From: Bacillota bacterium
GTDB lineage: Bacteria > Bacillota > Clostridia > CAKSNL01 > HGM11501
Direction: 5' to 3'
DNA: 48,725 nucleotides
Assembly: GCA_030705805.1 (NCBI GenBank)
Contig: JAUZPY010000003.1
Coordinates: 1 to 48,725 of the forward strand
Shown: positions 1-7,895 of the stretch, piece by piece
Layout of the letters: every line of letters starts with the position of its first letter
Position numbering within the stretch: position 1 is the first letter of the stretch
Program-made: the position numbers and the translations under genes
Notes under the pieces: generated by a model
Told to the model about the DNA's origin: nothing
Seen by the model: the letters and a program-made list of their open reading frames with translations, nothing else
Database searches by the model: none

Positions 1-165
1 AATAAATACAGAGATATAATTACAAAATATGAACCTCATTTTAAAGAATTTGATATGGTAGAAAGATTTGCTTTTTATGAAAGAGCAAAAAAAGCTTATG
101 CGATTGTAGCAACCAGTGAAGCTGCTCTTTATGCAAATATCATCATTAAAAAAGGCGTAATATAA
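1..165 (+). CDS. FucU/RbsD-family sugar mutarotase, C-terminal fragment
   Basis: The first 54 codons of the window are open in frame 1 and end with TAA at 163-165; the 5' part lies outside the window. The tail reads ERFAFYERAKKAYAIVATSE followed by ALYANIIIKKGVI, which matches my memory of the C-terminus of L-fucose mutarotase FucU and its relative RbsD (FYERAKKAFAV.TGE, then YGNIILKKG). These cytoplasmic enzymes interconvert the alpha and beta anomers of sugars such as fucose or ribose and usually sit in sugar-utilisation operons. A hairpin at 276-313 follows the stop, so this is probably the last gene of its operon. The family call is firm; the sugar cannot be told from this fragment. Confidence 0.8.
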   Translation, partial: NKYRDIITKYEPHFKEFDMVERFAFYERAKKAYAIVATSEAALYANIIIKKGVI

Positions 166-275
166 AAAACCGATTGATGACTTGCCTGCTCAGCTTAGCT
201 GTAAGGGGTTTTCGGGCTTCTTAGGCAGGTTCAGTCAAAAAAATGGAGTAAATAAGCCTGCTATACATTAAACAA

Positions 276-313
276 AAATTTCCGGCTGATTTTATCAAAT
301 CTGCCGGAAATTT
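276..313 (+). terminator. Stem-loop terminator after the FucU-like gene
   Basis: Arms 276-292 and 297-313 are 17 bases long with one mismatch and a TATC loop, giving a very stable hairpin. It has no immediate T run; a CTCTTTTT stretch begins about ten bases later. It is placed to end the upstream sugar operon. Confidence 0.6.
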
Positions 314-632
314 GCTGATCTCAACTCTTTTTCCGGGCGGGCACTTATATGGATTGATTCGGTAATCTGCCACAAACGAAAATTGGGGAAGTATCGTATA
401 TATTTATTTAATTTTAGACAAAATTATTATAGCATAATATATTAAAATTGTCAAATATTAACATTAAACGACAAAATAATTTAATGAAAATAGACACTGC
501 TTCTTTTTTAATACCCGTGCATTTTACTTTGCAATTGAGTTCTTTATTTTGTTTATTTGATAATAATAACATTAAAATTTGGTGGTTTGTTATAAATTTC
601 TAAATAATTCTGACATTTTTTGTTATAAAATG
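314..632. other. AT-rich intergenic stretch without a gene
   Basis: No open frame of plausible coding quality and no recognisable RNA is seen here. The sequence becomes strongly AT-rich toward the promoter at 633-660. Confidence 0.6.
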
Positions 633-660
633 TTGCAAAACAAAAAGTTTTCGATATAAT
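633..660 (+). promoter_or_regulatory. Sigma-A type promoter for the beta-CASP gene
   Basis: A TTGCAA at 633-638 and a perfect TATAAT at 655-660 are separated by 16 bases. This gives a leader of about 100 bases before the ATG at 770, which has the Shine-Dalgarno GAGGAGGG. Confidence 0.6.
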
Positions 661-769
661 GAAATTAGTTAAAACCTTGATCTTGTAAGAAGCATCGAAA
701 CGGACAAAATAACAAAAGGGGAAAAGTAATTATTGGTTTATTATTTACTAATGACGAGGAGGGCTGGAT

Positions 770-2386
770 ATGAAGTTAACATTTATTGGTGCTGCCCATG
801 AAGTTACAGGTTCTTGCACCCTATTAGAGGCTTGCGGTAAGAAAATTTTGATTGACTGCGGTATGGAACAGGGTGGAGATACCTATGAGAATTCTGAGCT
901 TCCCGTATCACCGTCCGAAATTGATGCAATTTGCTTAACGCATGCGCACATTGATCACTCGGGAATGATACCTGCGATGTTTGCAAGAGGATACCCGGGG
1001 CCAATATATGCAACGGAAGCTACACATAGACTTTGTAATATTATGCTCCTGGATTCTGCACACATTCAAGAGCATGAGGCGGAGTGGCAGAACAGAAAAG
1101 CAGAACGCTCAGGATCTGAAAAATATGAACCAATTTATACTGTTGAAGATGCTACAGCTTCCCTTGAACAATTTGAGAGTTATGGGTATAACGAACCAAT
1201 AGAAATATTTAAGGGCATAACGATTAGGTTTATTGACGCTGGTCACCTGCTTGGTTCATCAAGTATACACTTTACGCTAAATGAACAAGGGGAAAATAAA
1301 ACAATTTTGTTTTCCGGAGATTTAGGAAACATATCAAGACCCTTGATTCGAGATCCGCAAAAACCGATAAAGTCTGATTATGTTGTTATAGAATCAACAT
1401 ACGGTGATAGAATTCACGGGGAAAGACCGGATTATATAGCCCAGCTTACAAAAATAATGCATGAAACCTTTTCAAAAGGTGGGAACCTTGTAATTCCATC
1501 ATTTGCAGTAGGTAGAACTCAGGAACTTTTATATCTGTTTAGAATAATCAAAGAACAGCAGCTTATGAAAGGATTTGGAAATTTTCTTGTATATGTTGAC
1601 TCGCCGTTGGCTGTTGAAGCAACAAAGATTTATCGAGATAATTTATTTGATTATTATGATGATGAGACATTAGAATTATTAAAGCAAGGGATAAACCCGA
1701 TAGATTTCCCAGGGCTTTGCCTTAGCGTTACCAAAGGGGATTCTATGGCCATCAATTTTGACATGGTACCGAAAGTGATTATTTCTGCATCTGGAATGTG
1801 TGAAGCGGGCAGAATCAGACACCACTTAAAACACAATTTGTGGAAAGAGTGCAATACGATTTTGTTTGTAGGCTACCAGGCGGAAGGAACCCTTGGCAGA
1901 AAACTTATAAACGGAGCAACTTCAGTCCATCTCTTTGGTGAGGAAATTCAGGTTAAGGCAAGAATAGATTCAATTGTGGGTATTAGCGGGCATGCCGACC
2001 GTGATATGCTTCTCGATTGGATTGGTTCTTTAGAAACACCGCCAAAAAAGGTTTTTGTAAATCACGGTGAAGATATTATATGTGATAGCTTTGCTCAGAC
2101 AATACGAAATAAATTACAGTTTGAAACAATAGCACCTTATAGTGGCGATGAATACGACCTGGCAACGGGAGAGTGCATCAAATATGGAAAAATTGTAAAG
2201 TTGACGAAAGTATCAGAAGGTCACAAGCGTGCAAACATTGCTTATGAAAAACTTGTGTCTGCTTTCCAAAGACTTAAAGTAATTATAGAATTAAGTCGAG
2301 GGTTAACAAATAAAGAACTTGCAAAATTTACCGACCAAATCAATTGCCTGTGCGATAAATATGCGAGAAAGTCAGAGAACAAATAG
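770..2386 (+). CDS. Metallo-beta-lactamase/beta-CASP RNase-like protein (CPSF73-like)
   Basis: A 538-residue cytoplasmic metallo-beta-lactamase-fold protein with an inserted beta-CASP domain, the architecture of RNA-specificity nucleases such as archaeal/bacterial CPSF73-like proteins. The zinc motif is THAHIDH (H58, H60, D62, H63). A later zinc ligand region is DAGHLLGSSS (about residues 156-165) and an aspartate sits in FSGDLGN (about 184). Beta-CASP motifs include PSFAVGRTQE, SASGMCEAGRIRHH and SGHAD (about 408-412). No KH or other RNA-binding add-on is evident; the last 60 residues are charged and helical. Expected activity is RNA endo- or exonucleolytic cleavage, but the substrate is unknown. 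The gene stands alone between its own promoter (633-660) and a hairpin-rich gap. The start is well fixed by GAGGAGGG seven bases upstream. Confidence 0.9.
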   Translation: MKLTFIGAAHEVTGSCTLLEACGKKILIDCGMEQGGDTYENSELPVSPSEIDAICLTHAHIDHSGMIPAMFARGYPGPIYATEATHRLCNIMLLDSAHIQEHEAEWQNRKAERSGSEKYEPIYTVEDATASLEQFESYGYNEPIEIFKGITIRFIDAGHLLGSSSIHFTLNEQGENKTILFSGDLGNISRPLIRDPQKPIKSDYVVIESTYGDRIHGERPDYIAQLTKIMHETFSKGGNLVIPSFAVGRTQELLYLFRIIKEQQLMKGFGNFLVYVDSPLAVEATKIYRDNLFDYYDDETLELLKQGINPIDFPGLCLSVTKGDSMAINFDMVPKVIISASGMCEAGRIRHHLKHNLWKECNTILFVGYQAEGTLGRKLINGATSVHLFGEEIQVKARIDSIVGISGHADRDMLLDWIGSLETPPKKVFVNHGEDIICDSFAQTIRNKLQFETIAPYSGDEYDLATGECIKYGKIVKLTKVSEGHKRANIAYEKLVSAFQRLKVIIELSRGLTNKELAKFTDQINCLCDKYARKSENK

Positions 2387-2540
2387 GGTATACATAATTA
2401 CGAAAGGTGTTAAAGGAAGCCCTTGATGAAGTTACGAAAACAAAGGCTCAATGCGAGAGAGGATTTCTCTAACACCCAGCCTTATGGTTATATACTAATA
2501 AAAACAATAATAATTTAACGATAATATATTTTAACAAAAT

Positions 2541-2563
2541 GCCTTATACCTGCCATATAAGGC
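2541..2563. repeat. Small inverted repeat (hairpin)
   Basis: GCCTTATA at 2541-2548 is repeated inverted at 2556-2563, with a seven-base loop. It is the first of several hairpins in this gap. Its function is unknown. Confidence 0.5.
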
Positions 2564-2667
2564 GAGAATTGTATCTTTTGCGGCATCATATCCCGAATTT
2601 ACCCTTGGGCAGGACTTTAACCACCGATTTTTACCGTTTTATATCCTATTTTAAGGCAAAAAAGAAA

Positions 2668-2701
2668 TTACCGTAGCTGATAATTGTATCAACTACGGTA
2701 A
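2668..2701. repeat. 15-bp stem hairpin
   Basis: Arms 2668-2682 and 2687-2701 match at 14 of 15 positions around a four-base ATTG loop. No T run follows, so it is not a typical intrinsic terminator. Confidence 0.65.
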
Positions 2702-2733
2702 CTGATTTGGCAAAGGTAACGCTAATTGATACA

Positions 2734-2766
2734 ATGCACCACATATATGGCATGTGGTGCATTTTT
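2734..2766 (+). terminator. Intrinsic terminator-like hairpin
   Basis: Perfect 11-base arms (ATGCACCACAT at 2734-2744 and its complement at 2752-2762) with a seven-base loop lead directly into TTTTT at 2762-2766. It could end transcription from the beta-CASP gene. Its ACAATGCAC core recurs in the inverted repeat at 3024-3074. Confidence 0.65.
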
Positions 2767-3023
2767 GTGGGTGCCGGTTTTCTGTATATTGCCCTCAAGG
2801 ACAATAGGGACAGAACGGACAGCTACAGAGCTATGAGTTGGTGTTTATTTCTATAAAAGATAATAAATGATATCTAAGTTGAAATGTACCCATTTGACTG
2901 GATGGTATTGATAGACATAAAAATACAAAAATTAATCTGATTGGTAATTTTGGGTTTTTTCAGAGTTTATACAATGATTATAGGTTTAAATCCTACTTCC
3001 GCTACTGTGATAAGAACACCATT

Positions 3024-3074
3024 TTGGTAGTACAATGCACAGATTTTTGTGTGGTCTGTGCATTGTACTACCAA
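3024..3074. repeat. Perfect 20-bp inverted repeat
   Basis: Arms 3024-3043 (TTGGTAGTACAATGCACAGA) and 3055-3074 are exact complements around an 11-base loop. The palindrome is too long and perfect for chance and lies about 85 bases upstream of the hyp operon promoter. It may be a terminator, a protein-binding site or a mobile-element remnant. Confidence 0.75.
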
Positions 3075-3157
3075 GCGATTAGCCTTGGGAGGCATATTTG
3101 CATCAAGTGTTTGTCCTCAGTTAACACCTTACACAGCCTTAAAAAATAATCAAGTAG

Positions 3158-3186
3158 TTGACACATACTTTATCATATGATATATT
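3158..3186 (+). promoter_or_regulatory. Promoter of the hyp/hydrogenase operon
   Basis: TTGACA at 3158-3163 and TATATT at 3181-3186 are exactly 17 bases apart, a near-consensus sigma-A promoter. Transcription should begin near 3193, about 57 bases before the hypA start. No other convincing promoter is seen before the end of the operon at 18851. Confidence 0.75.
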
Positions 3187-3249
3187 TATTATATTTGTTT
3201 TATTAATGTTAATTTAAGGATATTATGTTTAAAAGGTTGTGAGGTAGCT

Positions 3250-3594
3250 ATGCACGAGACGGCATTAATTCAGAATTTAATAGTAGTTGCCCAAAAAACT
3301 TTGGAAGAGCATAATGTTAAACGCGTGAACAGCGTTACCTTGTCAGTCGGCAAATTATCTAATGCAATGCCTGATGCACTGTCTTTTGCGTTTGAAGCTA
3401 TGACACAGAGAGGATCGCTTAAAGGTGCGAAGCTTATAATGAAAGAGATTCCAGTAACAGTATGCTGTCTTGATTGCGGGGCTGAATACAATCCTTTGAA
3501 TTTTCCTATTATATGTCCTAAATGCAATAGCATTTATTATAAAATCACACAAGGTGAAGATATTTTCATTGAAAGTCTTGATTGTGAGTTTTAG
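3250..3594 (+). CDS. hypA: Hydrogenase nickel incorporation protein HypA
   Basis: A 114-residue HypA, the cytoplasmic nickel carrier that works with HypB to insert Ni into the [NiFe] hydrogenase large subunit. It begins MHE, the usual HypA N-terminus in which His2 helps bind nickel. A structural zinc site is formed by two CxxC pairs, C73/C76 (CLDC) and C89/C92 (CPKC). Length is typical. It is the first gene of the 15.6-kb hydrogenase operon, downstream of the promoter at 3158-3186, with GAGG upstream of the ATG. Eighty-four bases separate it from hypB, the only sizeable gap among the hyp genes, and that gap can fold over the hypB ribosome-binding site. Confidence 0.95.
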   Translation: MHETALIQNLIVVAQKTLEEHNVKRVNSVTLSVGKLSNAMPDALSFAFEAMTQRGSLKGAKLIMKEIPVTVCCLDCGAEYNPLNFPIICPKCNSIYYKITQGEDIFIESLDCEF

Positions 3595-3611
3595 TAATTC
3601 TATTAAACGAA

Positions 3612-3677
3612 GCGCAACCATTTTTCCGGCGAAAAAGGGTTTGCGCGCATATTTTTTAACGCGCCGGAGAAATGGGG
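3612..3677 (+). promoter_or_regulatory. Structured hypA-hypB spacer able to occlude the hypB ribosome-binding site
   Basis: Positions 3618-3631 pair with 3662-3675 over 14 bases (one G-U in RNA). The second arm contains GGAG at 3666-3669, the likely Shine-Dalgarno of hypB. A competing helix can form between GCGCAACC (3612-3619) and GGTTTGCGC (about 3638-3646), which would free the ribosome-binding site. The switch-like behaviour is an inference from the fold. Confidence 0.5.
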
Positions 3678-3678
3678 A

Positions 3679-4350
3679 ATGAAAATGTGTAAAATTGAAA
3701 TTGGAAAAGATTTAAAAGAGCTTAACAATGAAATTGCGGCAAAGAATCGAAATAGTTTTAAATTACATGATATATTTGTTTTAAATATTATGGGCTCACC
3801 GGGAGCAGGTAAAACAACTCTCCTGGAAAATATACTTCCCCTATTATCGGAAAAATATCATATTGTGGTAATAGAAGGCGATCTTGCTACAGAAAATGAC
3901 GCACAGCGTATAAGAAAAACAGGTGTAACAGCTCTGCAGATTAATACAAATGGGGGCTGTCATCTGGATGCGCATATGATACATCATGAATTTGAAAAAA
4001 TCAATGCGGCTGAAACAGAACTTATTATTATAGAAAATGTCGGTAATCTTGTTTGCCCGATATCATTTGATTTGGGCGAGGATCTCCGCATAGTTGTATT
4101 AAGTACTCCGGAAGGAGAGGATAAACCGCTTAAATATCCGCCGGCTATGCTGAAAACCGACGCAGTAATCCTTACAAAGACAGATCTTGCCGGATATGTA
4201 GATGTAAACACGGAAATAATGAAAAAGCATATTACGGATATTAATCCGCGTGTATGCGTTATGGAATCGGGTAAAATAAACGGCGTTTATTCAGCGGATA
4301 AAATAGTCAGCTATATTAAAGATAAAATAGAAGCTAAGAAGGTTTTTTAA
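3679..4350 (+). CDS. hypB: Hydrogenase nickel incorporation GTPase HypB
   Basis: A 223-residue SIMIBI-class GTPase that powers nickel delivery to the hydrogenase large subunit together with HypA. The P-loop is GSPGAGKTT (residues 39-47). IEGDLATENDA (about 65-75) is the switch region, and NGGCHLDAHM (91-100) carries the Cys94/His95 metal site at the dimer interface. The base-specificity motif appears as TKTD. The N-terminal histidine-rich nickel-storage stretch and CxxCGC motif of some HypB proteins are absent; only about 30 residues precede the P-loop. Start choice: ATG at 3679 has GGAG nine bases upstream; ATG at 3685 is also possible. The gene ends six bases before hypF. Confidence 0.95.
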   Translation: MKMCKIEIGKDLKELNNEIAAKNRNSFKLHDIFVLNIMGSPGAGKTTLLENILPLLSEKYHIVVIEGDLATENDAQRIRKTGVTALQINTNGGCHLDAHMIHHEFEKINAAETELIIIENVGNLVCPISFDLGEDLRIVVLSTPEGEDKPLKYPPAMLKTDAVILTKTDLAGYVDVNTEIMKKHITDINPRVCVMESGKINGVYSADKIVSYIKDKIEAKKVF

Positions 4351-4356
4351 AATAGA

Positions 4357-6606
4357 ATGATCAGATATTCTGTAAAAGTCAAAGGAATAGTTCAGGGTGT
4401 TGGGTTCCGCCCGTTTGTTTTTCGCTTAGCAAAATCGCTCTCGCTTTGTGGATTTGTGCGCAACACCTCAGAAGGAGTATACATTGAAATTGAAGGAGGT
4501 AATGATGACTGTGAAGCCTTTATTACCAAATTAAAAACAAATCCGCCGCCTTTGGCACATTTAGAAATGGTCAATTTAACAAAGATACCACTCGCAGGAG
4601 AACATGATTTTTTGATTCTGTCAAGTGATGCAGGAATTCGTAACACCTTAATATCACCGGATATCGGTATTTGTGATGACTGTGCGGCTGATATTGCTAT
4701 GAAAGGTAATCGCCGCTATAGGTATGCTTTTACAAATTGCACTAATTGTGGGCCGCGTTTCACAATTTTAAAAGATATTCCTTATGACCGCCAAAATACA
4801 ACAATGGCAGATTTCCCGCTATGCACGGACTGCCGTGAAGAATATGAAAACCCATACGACCGCCGTTTTCATGCACAGCCTAATGCATGCCATGTTTGCG
4901 GGCCGCAGCTGAGTTTTTATCAAGACGGAGAAATAGATTCACAAGACCCTTATGAATTATTTGATAGATCTATAGGCCTTGGTCAGATTGTCGCACTAAA
5001 GGGTATCGGCGGCTTTCATCTTGCCTGCGATGCAAAAAATGAAGAAGCGGTAAATCGACTTCGAAATAAGAAACTGCGATATGACAAGCCTTTTGCTGTG
5101 ATGATGCGGGATGTGGAAACGGTTCAAAAGTACTGTGAACTTGATGACATTGAAAAAGAAGCACTGTCTTCATCTGAAAAACCAATTGTACTTCTAAAAA
5201 AGAAAAAAGATTGTTTAATAGCCCAAAGTACAACGCTCTCAAATACCAGATTAGGCGTTATGCTTCCATATACTCCTTTGCATTGCTTGCTAATGCAGGA
5301 ACATGAAGCGATTATAATGACAAGCGGTAATCTCTCAGACTGCCCGATGATTTTTAATGATGAGGAAGCATTTTCCAAGCTTTTTCATGTTGCAGATGCC
5401 ATTCTTGCGCATAACAGGCAGATATTCCGCCGAATGGATGACAGCGTATGTATTATTATAAATGAAAAAACACATATGATAAGGCGTGCACGCGGATATG
5501 TTCCGCAGCCGCTTTATCTTTGTGAAAACAACGGTGTTATTCTTGCGATGGGAGCACAGCAGAAAAACACTTTCTGTCTTGCAAAAGGAGAAAATGCGTT
5601 TTTGAGTGGTCATATCGGGGATCTTGATAATGAGGATACGTCAAAGTGCCTTGAGAGCGAGATTGAATCTTTTATCCGAATTTTTGACGCTGAGCCTGAG
5701 GCCATTGCCTGTGATATGCACCCAGATTATGTATCTACAAGATATGCTTCACGTTACCGCGGGAAACTTCCAATATTTGAGATTCAGCATCATCATGCAC
5801 ACTTTGCTTCTGTGCTTGCAGAACATCAGCTTCGTGAAGAAAATGCAATCGGCTTGATTTTTGACGGAACCGGGTATGGCACTGATGGCTGTATTTGGGG
5901 AGGAGAATCACTTTTCGGTAACATAAAGGAAAGTACTCGTACGGGTCATTTGCTGTACTTCCCACTTTTTAGTAGTGAAGCCGCAATCAGGGAACCTTGG
6001 CGTATTGCCATTGCAGTAACTGATATGGCTGTGGGTAGGGAGACTGCCCTTTCGCTTTTTCCCGATTATATAAATGAAGCAAAAATATTGCTTCAGGCAG
6101 GTGAAAAGGAGCTAAATTCACCGCTTACTTCCTCCATGGGAAGGCTTTTTGATGCAGTCGCTGCCTTGATTGGAGTTCGCATGCATACAACTTATGAGGG
6201 GCAGGCAGCTATTGAACTACAGCAGATAATGGATGAATCTGCAAAAGGCAGTTATCATTTTCAACTTACTCGTGAAAATAACAGTATAATTTTTGACTGG
6301 CGACCACTTATTCGGGAAATTATTTCTGACTTAAAATCAGGTATTCACAAAGGTACAATATCGCTTCGGTTTCACCGCGCTGTTCTTGAGCTTATTACAT
6401 CTGTGGCTGTTTCTGTTCAAAGCAAGACAACTTGCGGTATAGTCGCGCTGTCAGGTGGTGTTTTTCAAAATGACTTTCTTTTGAAAAATGTTGTTCCCAA
6501 ACTTGAAGAAAAAGGATTTGTTGTATATTTAAACGAAAGAATTCCGACAAACGACGGCGGAATATCATTTGGACAAGCTGCTGCGGCTTCATATAGAATG
6601 AGGTGA
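4357..6606 (+). CDS. hypF: Carbamoyltransferase HypF
   Basis: A 749-residue HypF, which uses carbamoyl phosphate and ATP to carbamoylate the C-terminal cysteine of HypE on the way to the CN ligands of the Ni-Fe centre. Domain order is as expected: an acylphosphatase-like domain (residues 1-90, VQGVGFRPF at 12-20), a zinc-finger-like region with paired cysteines (CDDC, CTNCGPRF, CTDC, CHVCGPQ, about 105-185), a YrdC-like nucleotide domain (about 195-380) and a Kae1/HypF C-terminal domain with HHHAHFASVLAEH (about 478-490). Length is full. It starts six bases after hypB and its stop lies just before hypC, so it is translationally linked to both neighbours. Confidence 0.96.
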   Translation: MIRYSVKVKGIVQGVGFRPFVFRLAKSLSLCGFVRNTSEGVYIEIEGGNDDCEAFITKLKTNPPPLAHLEMVNLTKIPLAGEHDFLILSSDAGIRNTLISPDIGICDDCAADIAMKGNRRYRYAFTNCTNCGPRFTILKDIPYDRQNTTMADFPLCTDCREEYENPYDRRFHAQPNACHVCGPQLSFYQDGEIDSQDPYELFDRSIGLGQIVALKGIGGFHLACDAKNEEAVNRLRNKKLRYDKPFAVMMRDVETVQKYCELDDIEKEALSSSEKPIVLLKKKKDCLIAQSTTLSNTRLGVMLPYTPLHCLLMQEHEAIIMTSGNLSDCPMIFNDEEAFSKLFHVADAILAHNRQIFRRMDDSVCIIINEKTHMIRRARGYVPQPLYLCENNGVILAMGAQQKNTFCLAKGENAFLSGHIGDLDNEDTSKCLESEIESFIRIFDAEPEAIACDMHPDYVSTRYASRYRGKLPIFEIQHHHAHFASVLAEHQLREENAIGLIFDGTGYGTDGCIWGGESLFGNIKESTRTGHLLYFPLFSSEAAIREPWRIAIAVTDMAVGRETALSLFPDYINEAKILLQAGEKELNSPLTSSMGRLFDAVAALIGVRMHTTYEGQAAIELQQIMDESAKGSYHFQLTRENNSIIFDWRPLIREIISDLKSGIHKGTISLRFHRAVLELITSVAVSVQSKTTCGIVALSGGVFQNDFLLKNVVPKLEEKGFVVYLNERIPTNDGGISFGQAAAASYRMR

Positions 6607-6611
6607 AATTA

Positions 6612-6833
6612 ATGTGTCTTGCAGTTCCGGGAAAAATTACTGATATTAATGGCACAGATGCCAAAGTTGATTATAATGGCGTGTCAAAATATGCGAGCCT
6701 AAGGCTTGTGGAAAAAGCCGCAATCGGAGATATTGTCTTGGTGCATGCCGGCTTTATAATAGAAATTTTGGATAAGGACGATGGCGAAGAGCTTCAGAAG
6801 CTTATTGATGAAACAATGCGGTTAATAAAATGA
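6612..6833 (+). CDS. hypC: Hydrogenase assembly chaperone HypC
   Basis: A 73-residue HypC/HybG chaperone that carries the Fe(CN)2CO precursor with HypD and docks on the hydrogenase large subunit. The ATG at 6612 is chosen because it gives MCLAVPGK. Cys2 must become the N-terminus after Met removal and is essential in the family. An in-frame ATG nine bases earlier would bury that cysteine. AGGTG lies about seven bases before the chosen start. The reading frame overlaps hypD by four bases (ATGA), implying coupled, roughly equal translation, which fits formation of a HypC-HypD complex. Confidence 0.95.
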   Translation: MCLAVPGKITDINGTDAKVDYNGVSKYASLRLVEKAAIGDIVLVHAGFIIEILDKDDGEELQKLIDETMRLIK

Positions 6834-7891
6834 AATATAGTATTGAAGATTTGATAAAACAAATTAATTTTCTTGCAGACGGAGCAGGAGACATTGCAAT
6901 AATGGAAGTGTGCGGTACGCATACGGCAAGTATAAGAAAATTTGGAATAATGTCAATCCTGCCCGAAAATATAAAAATGGTATCAGGACCAGGATGTCCT
7001 GTATGTGTTACATCACAGGAAGATATTTCTGCTGCTGTTGCGATAGCAGACAGAGAAGGAGTTATTTTTACCTGCTTCGGTGATATGATGCGTGTTCCGT
7101 GTGATAGCACAAGCCTTTATTCTCTTTTTGAAAAAGGCAGAGATGTTCGGCTTGTTACTTCACCAATGGATGCAAAAAAGATAGCACAAGAAAATCCCGA
7201 AAAGCAAGTTGTTTATTTTGGAATAGGATTTGAAACTACGGCTCCGCATACAGCTGCATTGGTTGAGGAGGCGGACAAAGAAAAGATTAAGAACTTAAGC
7301 GTTCTGAATTCTCATAAGACCATGCCTTCGGCTATAAAACATTTGTTACAGGCTGACAGCAAAATAAGCGCGCTTCTTTGTCCGGGGCATGTGGCTTCAA
7401 TTATTGGCGCCGATGCATTTTCTTTTGTTCCGGACATACTTCATCTGCCGGCGGCAGTTGCCGGATTTGATGCATATGAAATTCTTGCGGCTATTTTGCG
7501 AATTTTGGATATGATTCATAGCAATAAAACCCAGTGTATTAACATGTATCCAAAAGCTGTGACAAAAAATGGCAACCGCAAAGCGCTTGAACTTTTATAT
7601 CAGGTAATGGAACCTGATGATGCACTTTGGCGCGGGCTTGGAAACATTCCTGAAAGTGGGCTGAAATTTCGAGAATACTACGAAGAATTTGATGCGCGAT
7701 ATAGGTTTGAAATACCAAAAAATAAAGCATCGGATGCAAATGGATGCGTATGTGCACATATTCTTCGCGGTAAGAAAATTCCAACCCAATGCATTCATTT
7801 TGGAAAAGACTGTACGCCTGATAATCCTGTCGGACCATGTATGGTATCGGCAGAAGGAAGCTGTGCTGCATACTATCGTTATAGGGAGTAA
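6830..7891 (+). CDS. hypD: Hydrogenase formation protein HypD
   Basis: A 353-residue iron-sulfur protein forming the scaffold with HypC on which Fe receives its CN and CO ligands. Conserved motifs are present: CGTHT (C28-T32), GPGCPVCVT (C56, C59) and a C-terminal cysteine cluster binding a [4Fe-4S] centre (CVC, then C in PTQCIHFGKDC, then GPCMVS and GSCAAYY). Length is typical. It overlaps hypC by four bases and is followed four bases later by hypE. Nothing essential appears to be missing, so the site should be functional. Confidence 0.96.
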   Translation: MKYSIEDLIKQINFLADGAGDIAIMEVCGTHTASIRKFGIMSILPENIKMVSGPGCPVCVTSQEDISAAVAIADREGVIFTCFGDMMRVPCDSTSLYSLFEKGRDVRLVTSPMDAKKIAQENPEKQVVYFGIGFETTAPHTAALVEEADKEKIKNLSVLNSHKTMPSAIKHLLQADSKISALLCPGHVASIIGADAFSFVPDILHLPAAVAGFDAYEILAAILRILDMIHSNKTQCINMYPKAVTKNGNRKALELLYQVMEPDDALWRGLGNIPESGLKFREYYEEFDARYRFEIPKNKASDANGCVCAHILRGKKIPTQCIHFGKDCTPDNPVGPCMVSAEGSCAAYYRYRE

Positions 7892-7895
7892 AAAA

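Larger units (their letters stand above)
2387..3157. other. Gene-free, hairpin-rich intergenic stretch
   Basis: About 770 bases hold no convincing gene but at least four clear hairpins (2541-2563, 2668-2701, 2734-2766, 3024-3074), listed separately. A ten-base inverted pair, AAGGTGTTAA at 2404-2413 and TTAACACCTT at 3121-3130, brackets the cluster. A short frame from about 2401 to 2474 (reading VLKEALDEVTKTKAQCERGF) could be a gene scrap. The stretch may be a degenerate non-autonomous mobile element, but this is not proven. Confidence 0.5.

Noticed and set aside
7689-7895. Upstream extension of the hypE frame
   Set aside because: It lies inside hypD; the real start is fixed at 7896 by GGGAG and the conserved MDDKIMLAHGSGG N-terminus.
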